A DNA stretch of 64,000 bases from Nonomuraea turcica. GTDB taxonomy: Bacteria > Actinomycetota > Actinomycetes > Streptosporangiales > Streptosporangiaceae. Position 1 is the stretch's first letter; each line of letters starts with the position of its first letter. Made by a program: the position numbers and the translations under genes. Shown here in pieces: positions 1-8,323 of this stretch. A model generated the notes under the pieces. The model was not told the origin of the DNA and ran no database searches. It was given only the letters and a program-made list of their open reading frames with translations. Location: contig NZ_JAUZQF010000023.1 of assembly GCF_030718205.1 (NCBI RefSeq), positions 146,100 through 210,099 of the forward strand, written 5' to 3'.

Positions 1-29
1 CCGTGCAAGGTGCCGGGTCATCGGGATCG

Positions 30-959
30 ATGTCCGCGCCACCGGACGCGCGCCCTTCACCAGAAGAGGCCGCTGCGCCCGGTGCCGGACCGGCGAGCGA
101 GCGGCGGCCGGGAGACCGCGCCACCTGGCCGCCGCTCCCCAAACGCCCCTCCCGCGCCACCGCCTCGCCGCTGCCCCGCCTGGTGCGCTGGCGGCGGGGG
201 GCTGCTCTGTCCGGGCGGGCGCGGTGGGGGCTGCGGGCCGTGGCGGTGCTCGTGCCGCTGGCCCTCTGGTGGGCCGTCAGCTCCATGGGCGTCGTCGACC
301 CGACCTTCCTGCCCTCGCCCGCCGCCGTGGCCCAGGCGTTCGCCGAGATGGCGGCCGGCGGACAGCTGCTGTCGGACGCCGCCGCAAGCCTGGGCAGGGT
401 GGGTGCCGGCTTCGGGCTCGCGGTGGCGATCTCGGTGCCGCTGGGCATGGCCATGGGCACCTCCCAGGTCGCGCTGGCGCTGCTGGAGCCGGTGGTCGGG
501 TTGCTGCGATACCTGCCGGCTTCCGCGTTCATCCCACTCCTGATCATCTGGTTGGGCCTGGGTGAGCCGTCCAAGATCGCGATCCTGGTCATCGGGGTGG
601 TGTTCTTCAACACGCTCATGACGGCCGACGCGGTCCGTGCCGTGCCGGCCGAGCTGCGCAGGGCCGCCGCCACGCTCGGCGCGACCGGCGGCGAGGTGCT
701 GCGCAAGGTCGTCTGGCCGTACGCGCTGCCCGGCATGCTCGACGCGATGCGCGTCAACGCGGCGGCCGCCTGGAACTTCGTGGTCGTCGCGGAGCTGATC
801 GCCGCCGAGTCCGGGCTCGGCTACCGGATCATCCGCGCCCAGCGCTTTCTCCAGACGGACCGCATCTTCGCGGTGCTCGTGGTGATCGGTGTCATCGGCC
901 TCGCCATCGACGTCGGGTTGAGGCTGGCCAGGGCCAGGGTGGGGAGGTGGGCGGCATGA
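30..959 (+). CDS. ABC transporter permease, SsuC/TauC type
   Basis: Inner-membrane permease of a nitrate/sulfonate/taurine-type importer. After a proline- and arginine-rich N-terminus of about 70 residues come roughly six hydrophobic segments. The cytoplasmic coupling loop of BPD_transp_1 permeases is visible near residues 205-235 (AAATLGATGGEVLRK, then a P-x-ALPG turn). The reading frame is open to the window edge; ATG 30 is my choice, a GTG at 3 is also in frame, and the real start could lie off the left edge. It overlaps the ATPase gene by ATGA. The substrate-binding protein is not in the window, so the substrate is not determined. Confidence 0.88.
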   Translation: MSAPPDARPSPEEAAAPGAGPASERRPGDRATWPPLPKRPSRATASPLPRLVRWRRGAALSGRARWGLRAVAVLVPLALWWAVSSMGVVDPTFLPSPAAVAQAFAEMAAGGQLLSDAAASLGRVGAGFGLAVAISVPLGMAMGTSQVALALLEPVVGLLRYLPASAFIPLLIIWLGLGEPSKIAILVIGVVFFNTLMTADAVRAVPAELRRAAATLGATGGEVLRKVVWPYALPGMLDAMRVNAAAAWNFVVVAELIAAESGLGYRIIRAQRFLQTDRIFAVLVVIGVIGLAIDVGLRLARARVGRWAA

Positions 960-1711
960 CGCTCGTGCTGCGCGAGGTCGTCAAGGAGTACGCCGGCCGC
1001 CGTGTCCTCGACGGCATCGGCCTGGAGGTGGGACGCGGCGATTTCGTCTGCATCGTGGGCGCCAGCGGTTCGGGCAAGTCCACGCTGCTCGGCATGATCG
1101 CCGGCCTGGAGCCGGTCACCGGCGGCGCGATCGAGCTGGACGGCGTTCCCGTGAGCGGGCCGGGTCCCGAGCGTGGGCTGGTGTTCCAGTCCGGGGCGCT
1201 GTTCCCGTTCCTCACAGTGGCCGAGAACGTCGGATTCGGCCTGCGGCTGCTGCCCCTGCCGGCCGCCGAGCGCGAGCGGCGCGTCCAGTGGTACCTGTCG
1301 GAGGTCGGGCTGACAGCCCTCGCGCACGCGTTGCCCAGGCAACTGTCGGGCGGCCAGCGGCAGCGCGTGGCGATCGCCCGGGCGCTGGCCTGCGAGCCGT
1401 CCATCCTGCTGCTCGACGAGCCGTTCGGCGCCCTCGACGTGCAGACCAAGGAGGACATGCAGGTTTTCCTGCACCAGGTGTGGCGGGACACCGGCGCGAC
1501 CGTCCTCATGGTCACCCACGACGTCGAGGAGGCCGTGCTGCTGGGGAGGCGCGTGATCGTGCTCACCTCCGACCCGGGGCGGGTGGCGGCCGAGTTGCCC
1601 GTGCCGCTGCCGGATCGCCGGGAGATCCGGCTCAAGCGAACTCCGGATTTCCTCGACCTTCGCGCCACGGTCGAGGACCTCATCAGAGGACGAGTGCCAA
1701 TGCTGGATTAG
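956..1711 (+). CDS. ABC transporter ATP-binding protein, SsuB/TauB type
   Basis: Energises the permease encoded just upstream. All nucleotide-binding motifs are present: Walker A GASGSGKST, Q-loop (LVFQSGALFPF), signature LSGGQRQRVAIARAL, Walker B ILLLDEPFGALD and the switch histidine in VTHDVEEAV. At 251 residues it is the usual length for the family. ATG 956 overlaps the permease stop (ATGA), so the two are translationally coupled; a GTG 9 bases upstream is in frame but less attractive. A 57-bp gap containing a promoter separates it from the next gene. Confidence 0.92.
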   Translation: MTLVLREVVKEYAGRRVLDGIGLEVGRGDFVCIVGASGSGKSTLLGMIAGLEPVTGGAIELDGVPVSGPGPERGLVFQSGALFPFLTVAENVGFGLRLLPLPAAERERRVQWYLSEVGLTALAHALPRQLSGGQRQRVAIARALACEPSILLLDEPFGALDVQTKEDMQVFLHQVWRDTGATVLMVTHDVEEAVLLGRRVIVLTSDPGRVAAELPVPLPDRREIRLKRTPDFLDLRATVEDLIRGRVPMLD

Positions 1712-1732
1712 TTCCTGTGCCGTAATTAGGTA

Positions 1733-1762
1733 TTGACGCGAAACCAAGCGGCTTTCTAGGTT
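1733..1762 (+). promoter_or_regulatory. Promoter for a leaderless beta-propeller mRNA
   Basis: TTGACG (1733-1738) and TAGGTT (1757-1762) are separated by 18 bp. A start site six or seven bases after the -10 box falls on the ATG at 1769, and no Shine-Dalgarno sequence precedes that ATG. This fits a leaderless transcript. Confidence 0.55.
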
Positions 1763-1768
1763 TCGGTC

Positions 1769-3775
1769 ATGACCTTAATCAAGCGCATGCTGGCCTGCGG
1801 CATGGTGGGCCTCCTCGCCGTGCTCGGCGCCGCCGCTCCGGCGGCCGCATCGGCGCCCCACGTGGAGGATCTCGGCGTCCCCTTGGAGGACGTGCTGCTG
1901 ATCGGCGGCGTGGTGGCTCCCGGACCCGGCGGCCGGACCGTGCTGTGGGGCGCCTCCTCGGGCGCCCCCGCCCACCTCAACGCCGTCGACCCCGCCACCG
2001 GCGCCGAGGTGGCCAGGCACGACCTGCCCGGCGCCGCCGGCTCCTGGGCCGTGGACGCCGCTCCGGACGGCGGCGTCTACGTCGGCACGTACGGCGACGG
2101 CCGCCTCTACCGCTGGACGGACCAGGGCGGCGTCCAGGACCTCGGCAGGCCCCTGCCCTCCGAGAACTTCATCTGGACCGTGGCCGCGGGCGAGGGCGCC
2201 ACCGTCTACGGCGGCACGTCGCCGGGCGGCCGCCTGTTCGCCTACGACCCCGCGACCGGCGTGCGCGACTACGGCAGGCTCTCGCCCACCCACGCCTACG
2301 TCCGCAGCGTCTCCTACGCCGGCGGGAAGATCTACGCGGGCACCGAGGCCCCCGCCGCCGTCTTCGAGATCGACGCCGCCTCGGGCGCGACCCGGCAGCT
2401 CCCTATGCCCGACGGCCTCGACCCGGCGGGCAAGTGGGCCTACGACGTCAACGTCGCGGCGGGCTTCCTCTACGTCCGCTTCGGCGGCGCGAGCCCCGGA
2501 CCGCTGCACGTCTGGGACATCGCCGCCGGCCGGTGGAGCGACACGCTCGACGCCGCGCACGGCCTGGACGTCTCGCCCCCCGACGAGCAGGGTGCGGTCT
2601 ACCTGGTCAAGGGCGGTGAGCTGGTCCGCTACGATCCCCGGACCAAGGCCGCGACGGGGACCGGGGTGCCCATCACGGGCCGGGTGGCCAACACACGCGG
2701 CATCGGCTGGGCCGAGCTGGGCCTGCCGGACTATCCGGGCAAGAGCATCGTCGGCCTGCTCTGGCGCGGCCTGATGTTCCGCTACAACCCGCAGACCGGC
2801 GCGAAGTCGTTCGTGCAGACGGGTGTCAAGGGCGAGCCCATTGACGTGACCGCGCTGGCGGAGGGCCCCGACGGCCGCATGTACGCCGGCGGCTTCCTCA
2901 ACGGCGGCTTCGCCGCCCTGGACCCGGTGACGGGCAAGAGGGAAGAATTTCACACGTTCTCGCAGAGTGAGGACATGACCGCGCACGACGGCAAGCTCTA
3001 CATCGGCGCCTATCCCGAGGCCAGGGTGTACGCCTACGACCCGGCGCTGCCGTGGAACAGCACCGAGTACTCGCCGAGCCCCGAGCCCGGCCCGGCGGCG
3101 AACCCGGCCCGGCTCTTCGACCTCGCCGCGGACCAGCAGATCAGGCCCCGGGCGCTGGTGTCGGCGGGCCACTACCTCGCCGCGGGCACCATGCCCGACC
3201 TCGGCCACCTCGGCGGCGTGCTGGCCATCTGGGATCCGCAGACCGGGGCGCTCAAGCACGCGCAGCGCAACGTGGTCAAGGACCAGAGCATCGTCTCGCT
3301 CGCCTACCGCGACGGCGTGCTCTACGGCGGCACCTCCATTTACAGCGGCCAGTCGGCCACACCGCCGACCCAGCCGGAGGCCAAGCTGTTCGCGTGGTCG
3401 GTGAAGGAGAACCGGCTGCTGTGGGAGATCGTCCCTGCCCCGGGCAAGCCCGCCATCCCGGCGCTGACGTTCGACGATCGGGGGCGGTTGTGGGGGATCG
3501 CCGGTGGCGAGGTGTTCGCGGTCAGCACGGCCGCCCGCAAGGTGGTCGAACGCGTCACGCTGTCGGGCAGCAAGAGCTCGAGCGGGCAGCTCGCCTTCAA
3601 CCGGCGCGATCAGGTCCTGTACGGCGCGCACGCCGGCCAGTACGTCTTCTCCCTCGACCCACGGACCGGGCGGCACGCCGTGCTGCGGCAGGGACCTGTG
3701 CACCAGCTCGCGGTGCACAGGTCCGGGGACGTCTACTTCGCCGAGGGGTCGCGCCTGTTCCGGCTGACCCGTTAG
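1769..3775 (+). CDS. Secreted PQQ-like beta-propeller repeat protein
   Basis: 668 residues. A signal peptide covers about residues 1-27 (basic start, hydrophobic core, AAPAAASA cleavage region). The rest is built of propeller blades with repeated patterns such as VYVGTY, LYRW, FAYDPATG and VYGGTSPGG, so it is probably an extracytoplasmic seven- or eight-bladed propeller. No catalytic motif or PQQ-ligand set can be identified, so function is unknown; binding or sensing of carbohydrate or protein is a guess. It is clearly paralogous to the protein encoded convergently next door (shared FIWTVAAG and VYGGT blocks). Its stop codon overlaps that gene's stop (TTAG, 3772-3775). Confidence 0.8.
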   Translation: MTLIKRMLACGMVGLLAVLGAAAPAAASAPHVEDLGVPLEDVLLIGGVVAPGPGGRTVLWGASSGAPAHLNAVDPATGAEVARHDLPGAAGSWAVDAAPDGGVYVGTYGDGRLYRWTDQGGVQDLGRPLPSENFIWTVAAGEGATVYGGTSPGGRLFAYDPATGVRDYGRLSPTHAYVRSVSYAGGKIYAGTEAPAAVFEIDAASGATRQLPMPDGLDPAGKWAYDVNVAAGFLYVRFGGASPGPLHVWDIAAGRWSDTLDAAHGLDVSPPDEQGAVYLVKGGELVRYDPRTKAATGTGVPITGRVANTRGIGWAELGLPDYPGKSIVGLLWRGLMFRYNPQTGAKSFVQTGVKGEPIDVTALAEGPDGRMYAGGFLNGGFAALDPVTGKREEFHTFSQSEDMTAHDGKLYIGAYPEARVYAYDPALPWNSTEYSPSPEPGPAANPARLFDLAADQQIRPRALVSAGHYLAAGTMPDLGHLGGVLAIWDPQTGALKHAQRNVVKDQSIVSLAYRDGVLYGGTSIYSGQSATPPTQPEAKLFAWSVKENRLLWEIVPAPGKPAIPALTFDDRGRLWGIAGGEVFAVSTAARKVVERVTLSGSKSSSGQLAFNRRDQVLYGAHAGQYVFSLDPRTGRHAVLRQGPVHQLAVHRSGDVYFAEGSRLFRLTR

Positions 3776-5730
3776 CAGATGCGGTAGGTGTAGAAGTTCT
3801 CGTTGCGTGACAGGTAGAGATGGCCGTCAGGGCCGAGGGTGAGGTTGGTGATCGGGCGGGCGATGCGCGCGAACGCCATCGTCCCCGGATCGAACCGGTA
3901 CACCTTGCCCTGCACCTTGCCCCACAGGAAGCCCTTGTGGAAGAAGAGGTGGGTGTCCAGCCAGACCTGCGTGGCGCCGGCCCAATTGTAGGTCTGGTGC
4001 TGGACGGACCTGACGGTCCGCCCGGTGGCCGGGTCCAGCTCGAACAGAGTGTCCGGGGTCAGCCCCCACAGCCGCCCCGCGTCGTCGAAGACGATCGAGC
4101 CGAGCGCCAGGTCGCCGGCGACGGGGGTGGACTGCCACTTGAGCGAGTCCGTGGCGATGTCGTACGCGAACGCCACGGCCTCGCCCGCCGGCGTGCTGGT
4201 GCCGCCGAAGGCCGAGGTGGCGCCATAGATGATCCCGTCGCGGTAGGCCAGCCCGATGATGCTGTGGCCGGGGATGATGTTCCGCCTGATGACCGAGCGG
4301 CCGGTGGCGGGGTCGAGCAGGCCGAGCGCGCCGCCGTGGGTGCCGGCCTTGGGCACCGTGCCGAACGCCAGCCAGTCGCCCGCGGAGATCATCGCGAAGG
4401 GCCGGTCCTGCTCCTGGCCGCCGAGGTCGAGCAGGAGCCTGGGCGCGGTTCCGTCGAACTCGTAGATCCGCGCTCCGGGGTAGACGCCGAGGTAGAGCTT
4501 GCCCTTGTGGGTGACGATGCCCTCGCTCTGACCGACCTTCGGCCAGTTCTCGGCCTCGCCGGTGGCGGGGTCGTAGGCGGTCAGGCCGCCGGTGAAGAAG
4601 CCGCCCGCGTAGACGCGGCCGTCGGGGCCCGCGCCGAGCGAGCGGATGCTGACGGGCTGGGCGGTCAGCGTGCCGTCGAGCAGCCGGCCCCGGCCGGTCT
4701 TGCGGTCGAAGTGCCAGATGCGGCCGGTGGAGCTGGTGCCGACGAGCACGTGCCCGAGCCAGCCGAGCGGGCGGGCGGCACCGTCGCCGTACTCGGTGAA
4801 GCCCAGCTTGGTGATCTTCTCGGTCTCGAGGTCGTATTTCACCAGCTCGTCGTTCTGGAACAGGTAGAGGTCGTGGCCGTGCCTGCCGCCGCCGAGGGTG
4901 AGGCTGTCGACGTCCGTCACGACGTCCTTCCACTCGCGTGCGTCCAGGTCGTACACGCCCATGGGGTTGGCGCCCGTGGAGGTGACGAAGCGGACGAGCA
5001 GGTGACGCCCGGCCACGTCCACGTCGTAGGCGTAGCCGGTGCCCTCGATGGGCGGGTCGATCATGCGCTCGACCGTGCCGCCGGGGGAGAGGACCGCGAC
5101 CTTCATGCTGCTTGCGCCGATCCCGGCGTACACGGTTCCGTCCTCGCCCACGGCCAGGTCCCTGACGTGCTGCTCGCCGGGGACCGGGCTGCCCAGGTTG
5201 GTGTACTGGCCGGTGGCGGTGTCGTAGCGGAAGAGCTTGCCTGTGGGCGCGGTTCCGCCGTAGACGGTGGAGCCGTCGGGGCCTGCCGCGACGGTCCAGA
5301 TGAACGTCTCGGTCGCGATGGGGATACCAAGCTCGCTGACCTGGTCGGTGGATGGGGTATAGCGGAAGAGGCGGCCGCCCATGGCCCCAGTCGTGGCGTT
5401 GTAGCTGCCCACGTACACCGAATGGTCCGGGGCGACGGTGACGGCCCAGGCGCCGAGGGCGAGCGGGAGCGGCCGCTCGCCGATCAGGCGGCCGTCGCGG
5501 GCATCCCTGATCCCGAGTATCGCCGGGCCGGAGGCGCTGGAGGTGACGGAGTAGACGCGCGGGCCCTGCGGGTGGTCGGCGTCCAGGGCGGTGCCGGCGG
5601 TGGTGATCTCCGTCATAAGCGTGCCGAGGGTCTGGAAACCGCATCCGGTGGGTGGAGCCGACGTAGATTCGGCCTGGGCCGGAGCTGAGAGGGATAACAC
5701 GATGAGGAGTACTACAGCGAAGATGCGCAT
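3772..5730 (-). CDS. Secreted PQQ-like beta-propeller repeat protein (paralogue)
   Basis: 652 residues starting at ATG 5730, which has GGAGG six bases upstream and begins an evident signal peptide (MRIFAVVLLIVLSLSAPAQA). The longer frame to 5850 lacks such a start. Blades carry the same motifs as the convergent paralogue (SVYVGSY, LFRYDTATG, FIWTVAAG, VYGGTAP). Both proteins keep the block order, including a late ISAGDWLAFGT/VSAGHYLAAGT block near residues 450-470, so they arose by duplication and inversion. Expected location is outside the membrane. Function unknown. Confidence 0.8.
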   Translation of the reverse strand: MRIFAVVLLIVLSLSAPAQAESTSAPPTGCGFQTLGTLMTEITTAGTALDADHPQGPRVYSVTSSASGPAILGIRDARDGRLIGERPLPLALGAWAVTVAPDHSVYVGSYNATTGAMGGRLFRYTPSTDQVSELGIPIATETFIWTVAAGPDGSTVYGGTAPTGKLFRYDTATGQYTNLGSPVPGEQHVRDLAVGEDGTVYAGIGASSMKVAVLSPGGTVERMIDPPIEGTGYAYDVDVAGRHLLVRFVTSTGANPMGVYDLDAREWKDVVTDVDSLTLGGGRHGHDLYLFQNDELVKYDLETEKITKLGFTEYGDGAARPLGWLGHVLVGTSSTGRIWHFDRKTGRGRLLDGTLTAQPVSIRSLGAGPDGRVYAGGFFTGGLTAYDPATGEAENWPKVGQSEGIVTHKGKLYLGVYPGARIYEFDGTAPRLLLDLGGQEQDRPFAMISAGDWLAFGTVPKAGTHGGALGLLDPATGRSVIRRNIIPGHSIIGLAYRDGIIYGATSAFGGTSTPAGEAVAFAYDIATDSLKWQSTPVAGDLALGSIVFDDAGRLWGLTPDTLFELDPATGRTVRSVQHQTYNWAGATQVWLDTHLFFHKGFLWGKVQGKVYRFDPGTMAFARIARPITNLTLGPDGHLYLSRNENFYTYRIC

Positions 5731-5800
5731 GAATGGCCTCCAATAGCTGATAACGGCCTTGACCGTAATTCGCCCAGCGAGTCCGTGGCAAGATGGCGGG

Positions 5801-6469
5801 ATGAGGCTGGGAATGATCATGGCGGTGCGACACGGGCAGAGCCAGGCCAACCTCGCCTATCAGGAGGCCGGCGATCGGCCGCTGTTCTACGAGCCGGGCG
5901 ACCATGAGGTCACGCTGACCGAGCTGGGCAGGGCGCAGGCCGCCGCGCTGGGGCGGTTACTGGCGGCCATGCCCGCCGCCGAGGCCCCCGAGCTGGTGTG
6001 GTGCTCCCCCTACCTGCGGGCGCTCGACACGTGGAAGATCGCGCAGCACGCGTGGGGCGTGGACCCGCTGCCTGTCACCGTGGACGAGCGGCTCAGGGAC
6101 CAGGAGGCGGGGGCGTTCGCGCACTACAACCTGGCCGCGATCAGGGAGCGGTTCCCGCAGGAGCTGGCGCGGTGGGAGGCGGAGGGCGCCTACGCCTTCC
6201 GCCCGCCCGGCGGCGAGTCCCTGGCGGACGTCGTCGTCCGGCTGAGGGACTTCATGAAGGACCTGGACGGGCGGCGGGTCCTGATCGTCGCCCACGACTC
6301 CGTGGTGCTGGGGTTGCGCCACGTCATCGCAGGCCGCCCGGACGCCGGCCTGGCGGAGGTCCTGGAGTTCGCGCCGGTGCTGAACGCGTCCGTGTCCGTC
6401 TGGCGGAGCGGCGGCGGCCAATTCGAGCTCGTCCGGTTCAACGACGTCGCCCACCTCACGTCCGGATGA
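5801..6469 (+). CDS. Histidine phosphatase family protein
   Basis: Cytoplasmic phosphoglycerate-mutase-like enzyme, about 222 residues. The phosphohistidine motif RHGQSQAN is at residues 9-16, and the second catalytic histidine lies in VLIVAHDSVV. The E-A-GAF and GGESLADV segments are typical of the alpha-ribazole phosphatase/GpmB branch. ATG 5801 keeps the usual short strand before RHG; ATG 5813 is an alternative. The substrate cannot be told from sequence. Its end overlaps the opposite-strand kinase gene by 14 bp. Confidence 0.85.
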   Translation: MRLGMIMAVRHGQSQANLAYQEAGDRPLFYEPGDHEVTLTELGRAQAAALGRLLAAMPAAEAPELVWCSPYLRALDTWKIAQHAWGVDPLPVTVDERLRDQEAGAFAHYNLAAIRERFPQELARWEAEGAYAFRPPGGESLADVVVRLRDFMKDLDGRRVLIVAHDSVVLGLRHVIAGRPDAGLAEVLEFAPVLNASVSVWRSGGGQFELVRFNDVAHLTSG

Positions 6470-6986
6470 TGAGATCGGCACGCTCGCGGGTGCGGTCCGC
6501 CGCGAACCACGCCTTCTCCGCCGCGAACCACTCCTGCCACCGCGGCTCCAGCTCGGGCCCGTCCCGCTCCAGCACGCGGGCGAAGCGAACCGGCTCGGCG
6601 GCCTCCACCCAGATGGTGAACGCCAGCAGATGAGCCGCCGAGGCGCGGGCCGTGCCGACGCCCTCGATGACGAGGACCGGTGCCAAGGGGACGGTCACCT
6701 GCTCGGCGTATTCGCCGCGTACCCAGTCGTACCTGCGGAAACTGCCGGGCCGCCCGCTCTGGAGCGGGCGCAGCACCTGCTCCTCCAAAGCGTGGAACCA
6801 GCGGCCCGGCCCCTCCTCCCACGGCACCGGGAAGTCGTCGCTGTGGATCACCTGGCACCCGAGTGCCGTCCCCAGCCGTTTCGCGAACGTGGTCTTGCCC
6901 GCCCCCGCGGGCCCGTCCACGGCCACCAGGCGGACCGGACCGCAGGAGGGCCGCAGGCTCCTGATGCGGTCGGCCAGCGAATTCAC
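6456..6986 (-). CDS. Uridine-kinase-like P-loop NTPase
   Basis: 176 residues. Walker A is GPAGAGKTTFAKRL near residues 25-38, followed by the VIHSDDF motif of the uridine kinase/phosphoribulokinase fold, where an acidic residue polarises the acceptor hydroxyl. A third block reads VLVIEGVGTA. The C-terminus ends in an E-K-A-W-F-A-A-D-R-T pattern common in actinobacterial (d)NMP/uridine-kinase-like proteins. The exact phosphoryl acceptor is not assigned. It is convergent with the phosphatase gene. Confidence 0.75.
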   Translation of the reverse strand: MNSLADRIRSLRPSCGPVRLVAVDGPAGAGKTTFAKRLGTALGCQVIHSDDFPVPWEEGPGRWFHALEEQVLRPLQSGRPGSFRRYDWVRGEYAEQVTVPLAPVLVIEGVGTARASAAHLLAFTIWVEAAEPVRFARVLERDGPELEPRWQEWFAAEKAWFAADRTRERADLIIRT

Positions 6987-7092
6987 CGACCCAGGTTAGA
7001 TGACGGGGGACATGTAACTGAGAGAATGTTCTTTCGCCCCGACCGCAGGCGGCACGTACGCAAGCAGCCCGGACGCAAGCAGGAGGTTGACC

Positions 7093-8250
7093 GTGCTCGG
7101 ACCCCTCGGCGACATCGTCGTGCTCGACCTGTCCAGGGCCCTGGCCGGACCGCACGCGGCGCAGATGCTCGGTGACCTGGGCGCAACGGTGATCAAGGTG
7201 GAGCATCCGGACGGGGGTGACGAGTCGCGCGGCTGGGGGCCGCCGTTCGTCGGCCCGGACCACGATATTTCGACGTATTTTCTGGCGGCCAACCGCAACA
7301 AGCAGTCCATCGCCGTCGACATGAAGTCCCCCGAGGGCAAACGGCTCATCGAGCGCCTCGTCCGCCAGAGCGACGTCCTCGTGGAGAACTTCCGCACCGG
7401 CGTGCTCGACCGCCTCGGCTTCTCCGTCGAGCGGCTGCACGAGATCAACCCGCGCCTGGTCATCCTGTCGATCACCGGCTTCGGCCACGACGGCCCGGAG
7501 GGCGGCCGCCCCGGCTACGACCAGATCGCCCAGGGCGAGGCCGGCCTGATGTCGCTGACCGGCCCCTCGCCCGACGAGCCCTACCGCGTCGGCGCCTCCA
7601 TTTCCGACCTGCTCGCCGGCATCCACGGCGCCTACGGCGTGGCCGGCGCGCTCTACGAGCGCGAGCGCACCGGCAAGGGCCGCGTCGTGCGCACCTCGCT
7701 GCTGGCCGCCGTCACCGGCGTGCACGCCTACCACGGCACCGCCTGGACGGTGGGCGGCCAGGTGCCCGCCGCCAGCGGCAACCACCACGTCTCCATCACC
7801 CCGTACGGCTCCTTCCGCTGCGCCGACGGCATGCTGCAGATCGCCGCCGCCAACGAGGGCCAGTGGCGCAAGGTCGCCACCCTGCTCGGCATCGACCCGG
7901 AAACGCCGCGCTACGCCACGAACAAGGACCGGCGCGCCCACCGCAAGGAGCTGATCGCCGACATGGAGAAGGCTCTGGCCGCCCACGACCGCGGCCACTG
8001 GCTGGCCAAGCTGGGCGCGGCCGGCGTGCCGGCCGGTGCGATCAGATCGCTCGACGAGGTCTACACCTGGGAGCAGACCCGCTCGCAGGGCTTGGTCGTC
8101 GAGGTCGAGCACCCCGTGCTCGGCCGCATCGAGCTGCCGGGGCCGCCGCTGCGCTTCGACGGGCTGACCGGGGTGGAGCACACCGCGCCGCCCATGCTCG
8201 GTCAGGACGGCGACGCGGTGCTGGCCTGGCTGGAGGAACGTGAAGGATGA
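7093..8250 (+). CDS. CaiB/BaiF family III CoA-transferase
   Basis: 385 residues. Family III enzymes move CoA between carboxylic acids through an aspartyl-CoA thioester. The N-terminal LSRALAGPHAAQMLGDLGA and VIKVEHPDGGDESR blocks bind CoA, and the catalytic aspartate sits in RPGYDQIAQGEAGLMS near residue 145. GTG 7093 is preferred to TTG 7087 because AGGAGG (7081-7086) then has 6-base spacing; it abuts the TTG directly. The carboxyltransferase gene follows 73 bases later on the same strand, suggesting an acyl-CoA pathway, but the acid is unknown. Confidence 0.87.
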   Translation: MLGPLGDIVVLDLSRALAGPHAAQMLGDLGATVIKVEHPDGGDESRGWGPPFVGPDHDISTYFLAANRNKQSIAVDMKSPEGKRLIERLVRQSDVLVENFRTGVLDRLGFSVERLHEINPRLVILSITGFGHDGPEGGRPGYDQIAQGEAGLMSLTGPSPDEPYRVGASISDLLAGIHGAYGVAGALYERERTGKGRVVRTSLLAAVTGVHAYHGTAWTVGGQVPAASGNHHVSITPYGSFRCADGMLQIAAANEGQWRKVATLLGIDPETPRYATNKDRRAHRKELIADMEKALAAHDRGHWLAKLGAAGVPAGAIRSLDEVYTWEQTRSQGLVVEVEHPVLGRIELPGPPLRFDGLTGVEHTAPPMLGQDGDAVLAWLEEREG

Positions 8251-8323
8251 TTCGCGATCGGTGGCACCGTCTGATGCGCTCGCGCGTCAACATTGCAACG
8301 TCGGCAGACATTAGGGAGCGATA

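Noticed and set aside
3820..5688. Long plus-strand open frame opposite the second propeller gene
   Set aside because: Low-complexity Gly/Ala/Arg composition, no start signal, and the opposite strand has a complete propeller gene with signal peptide.
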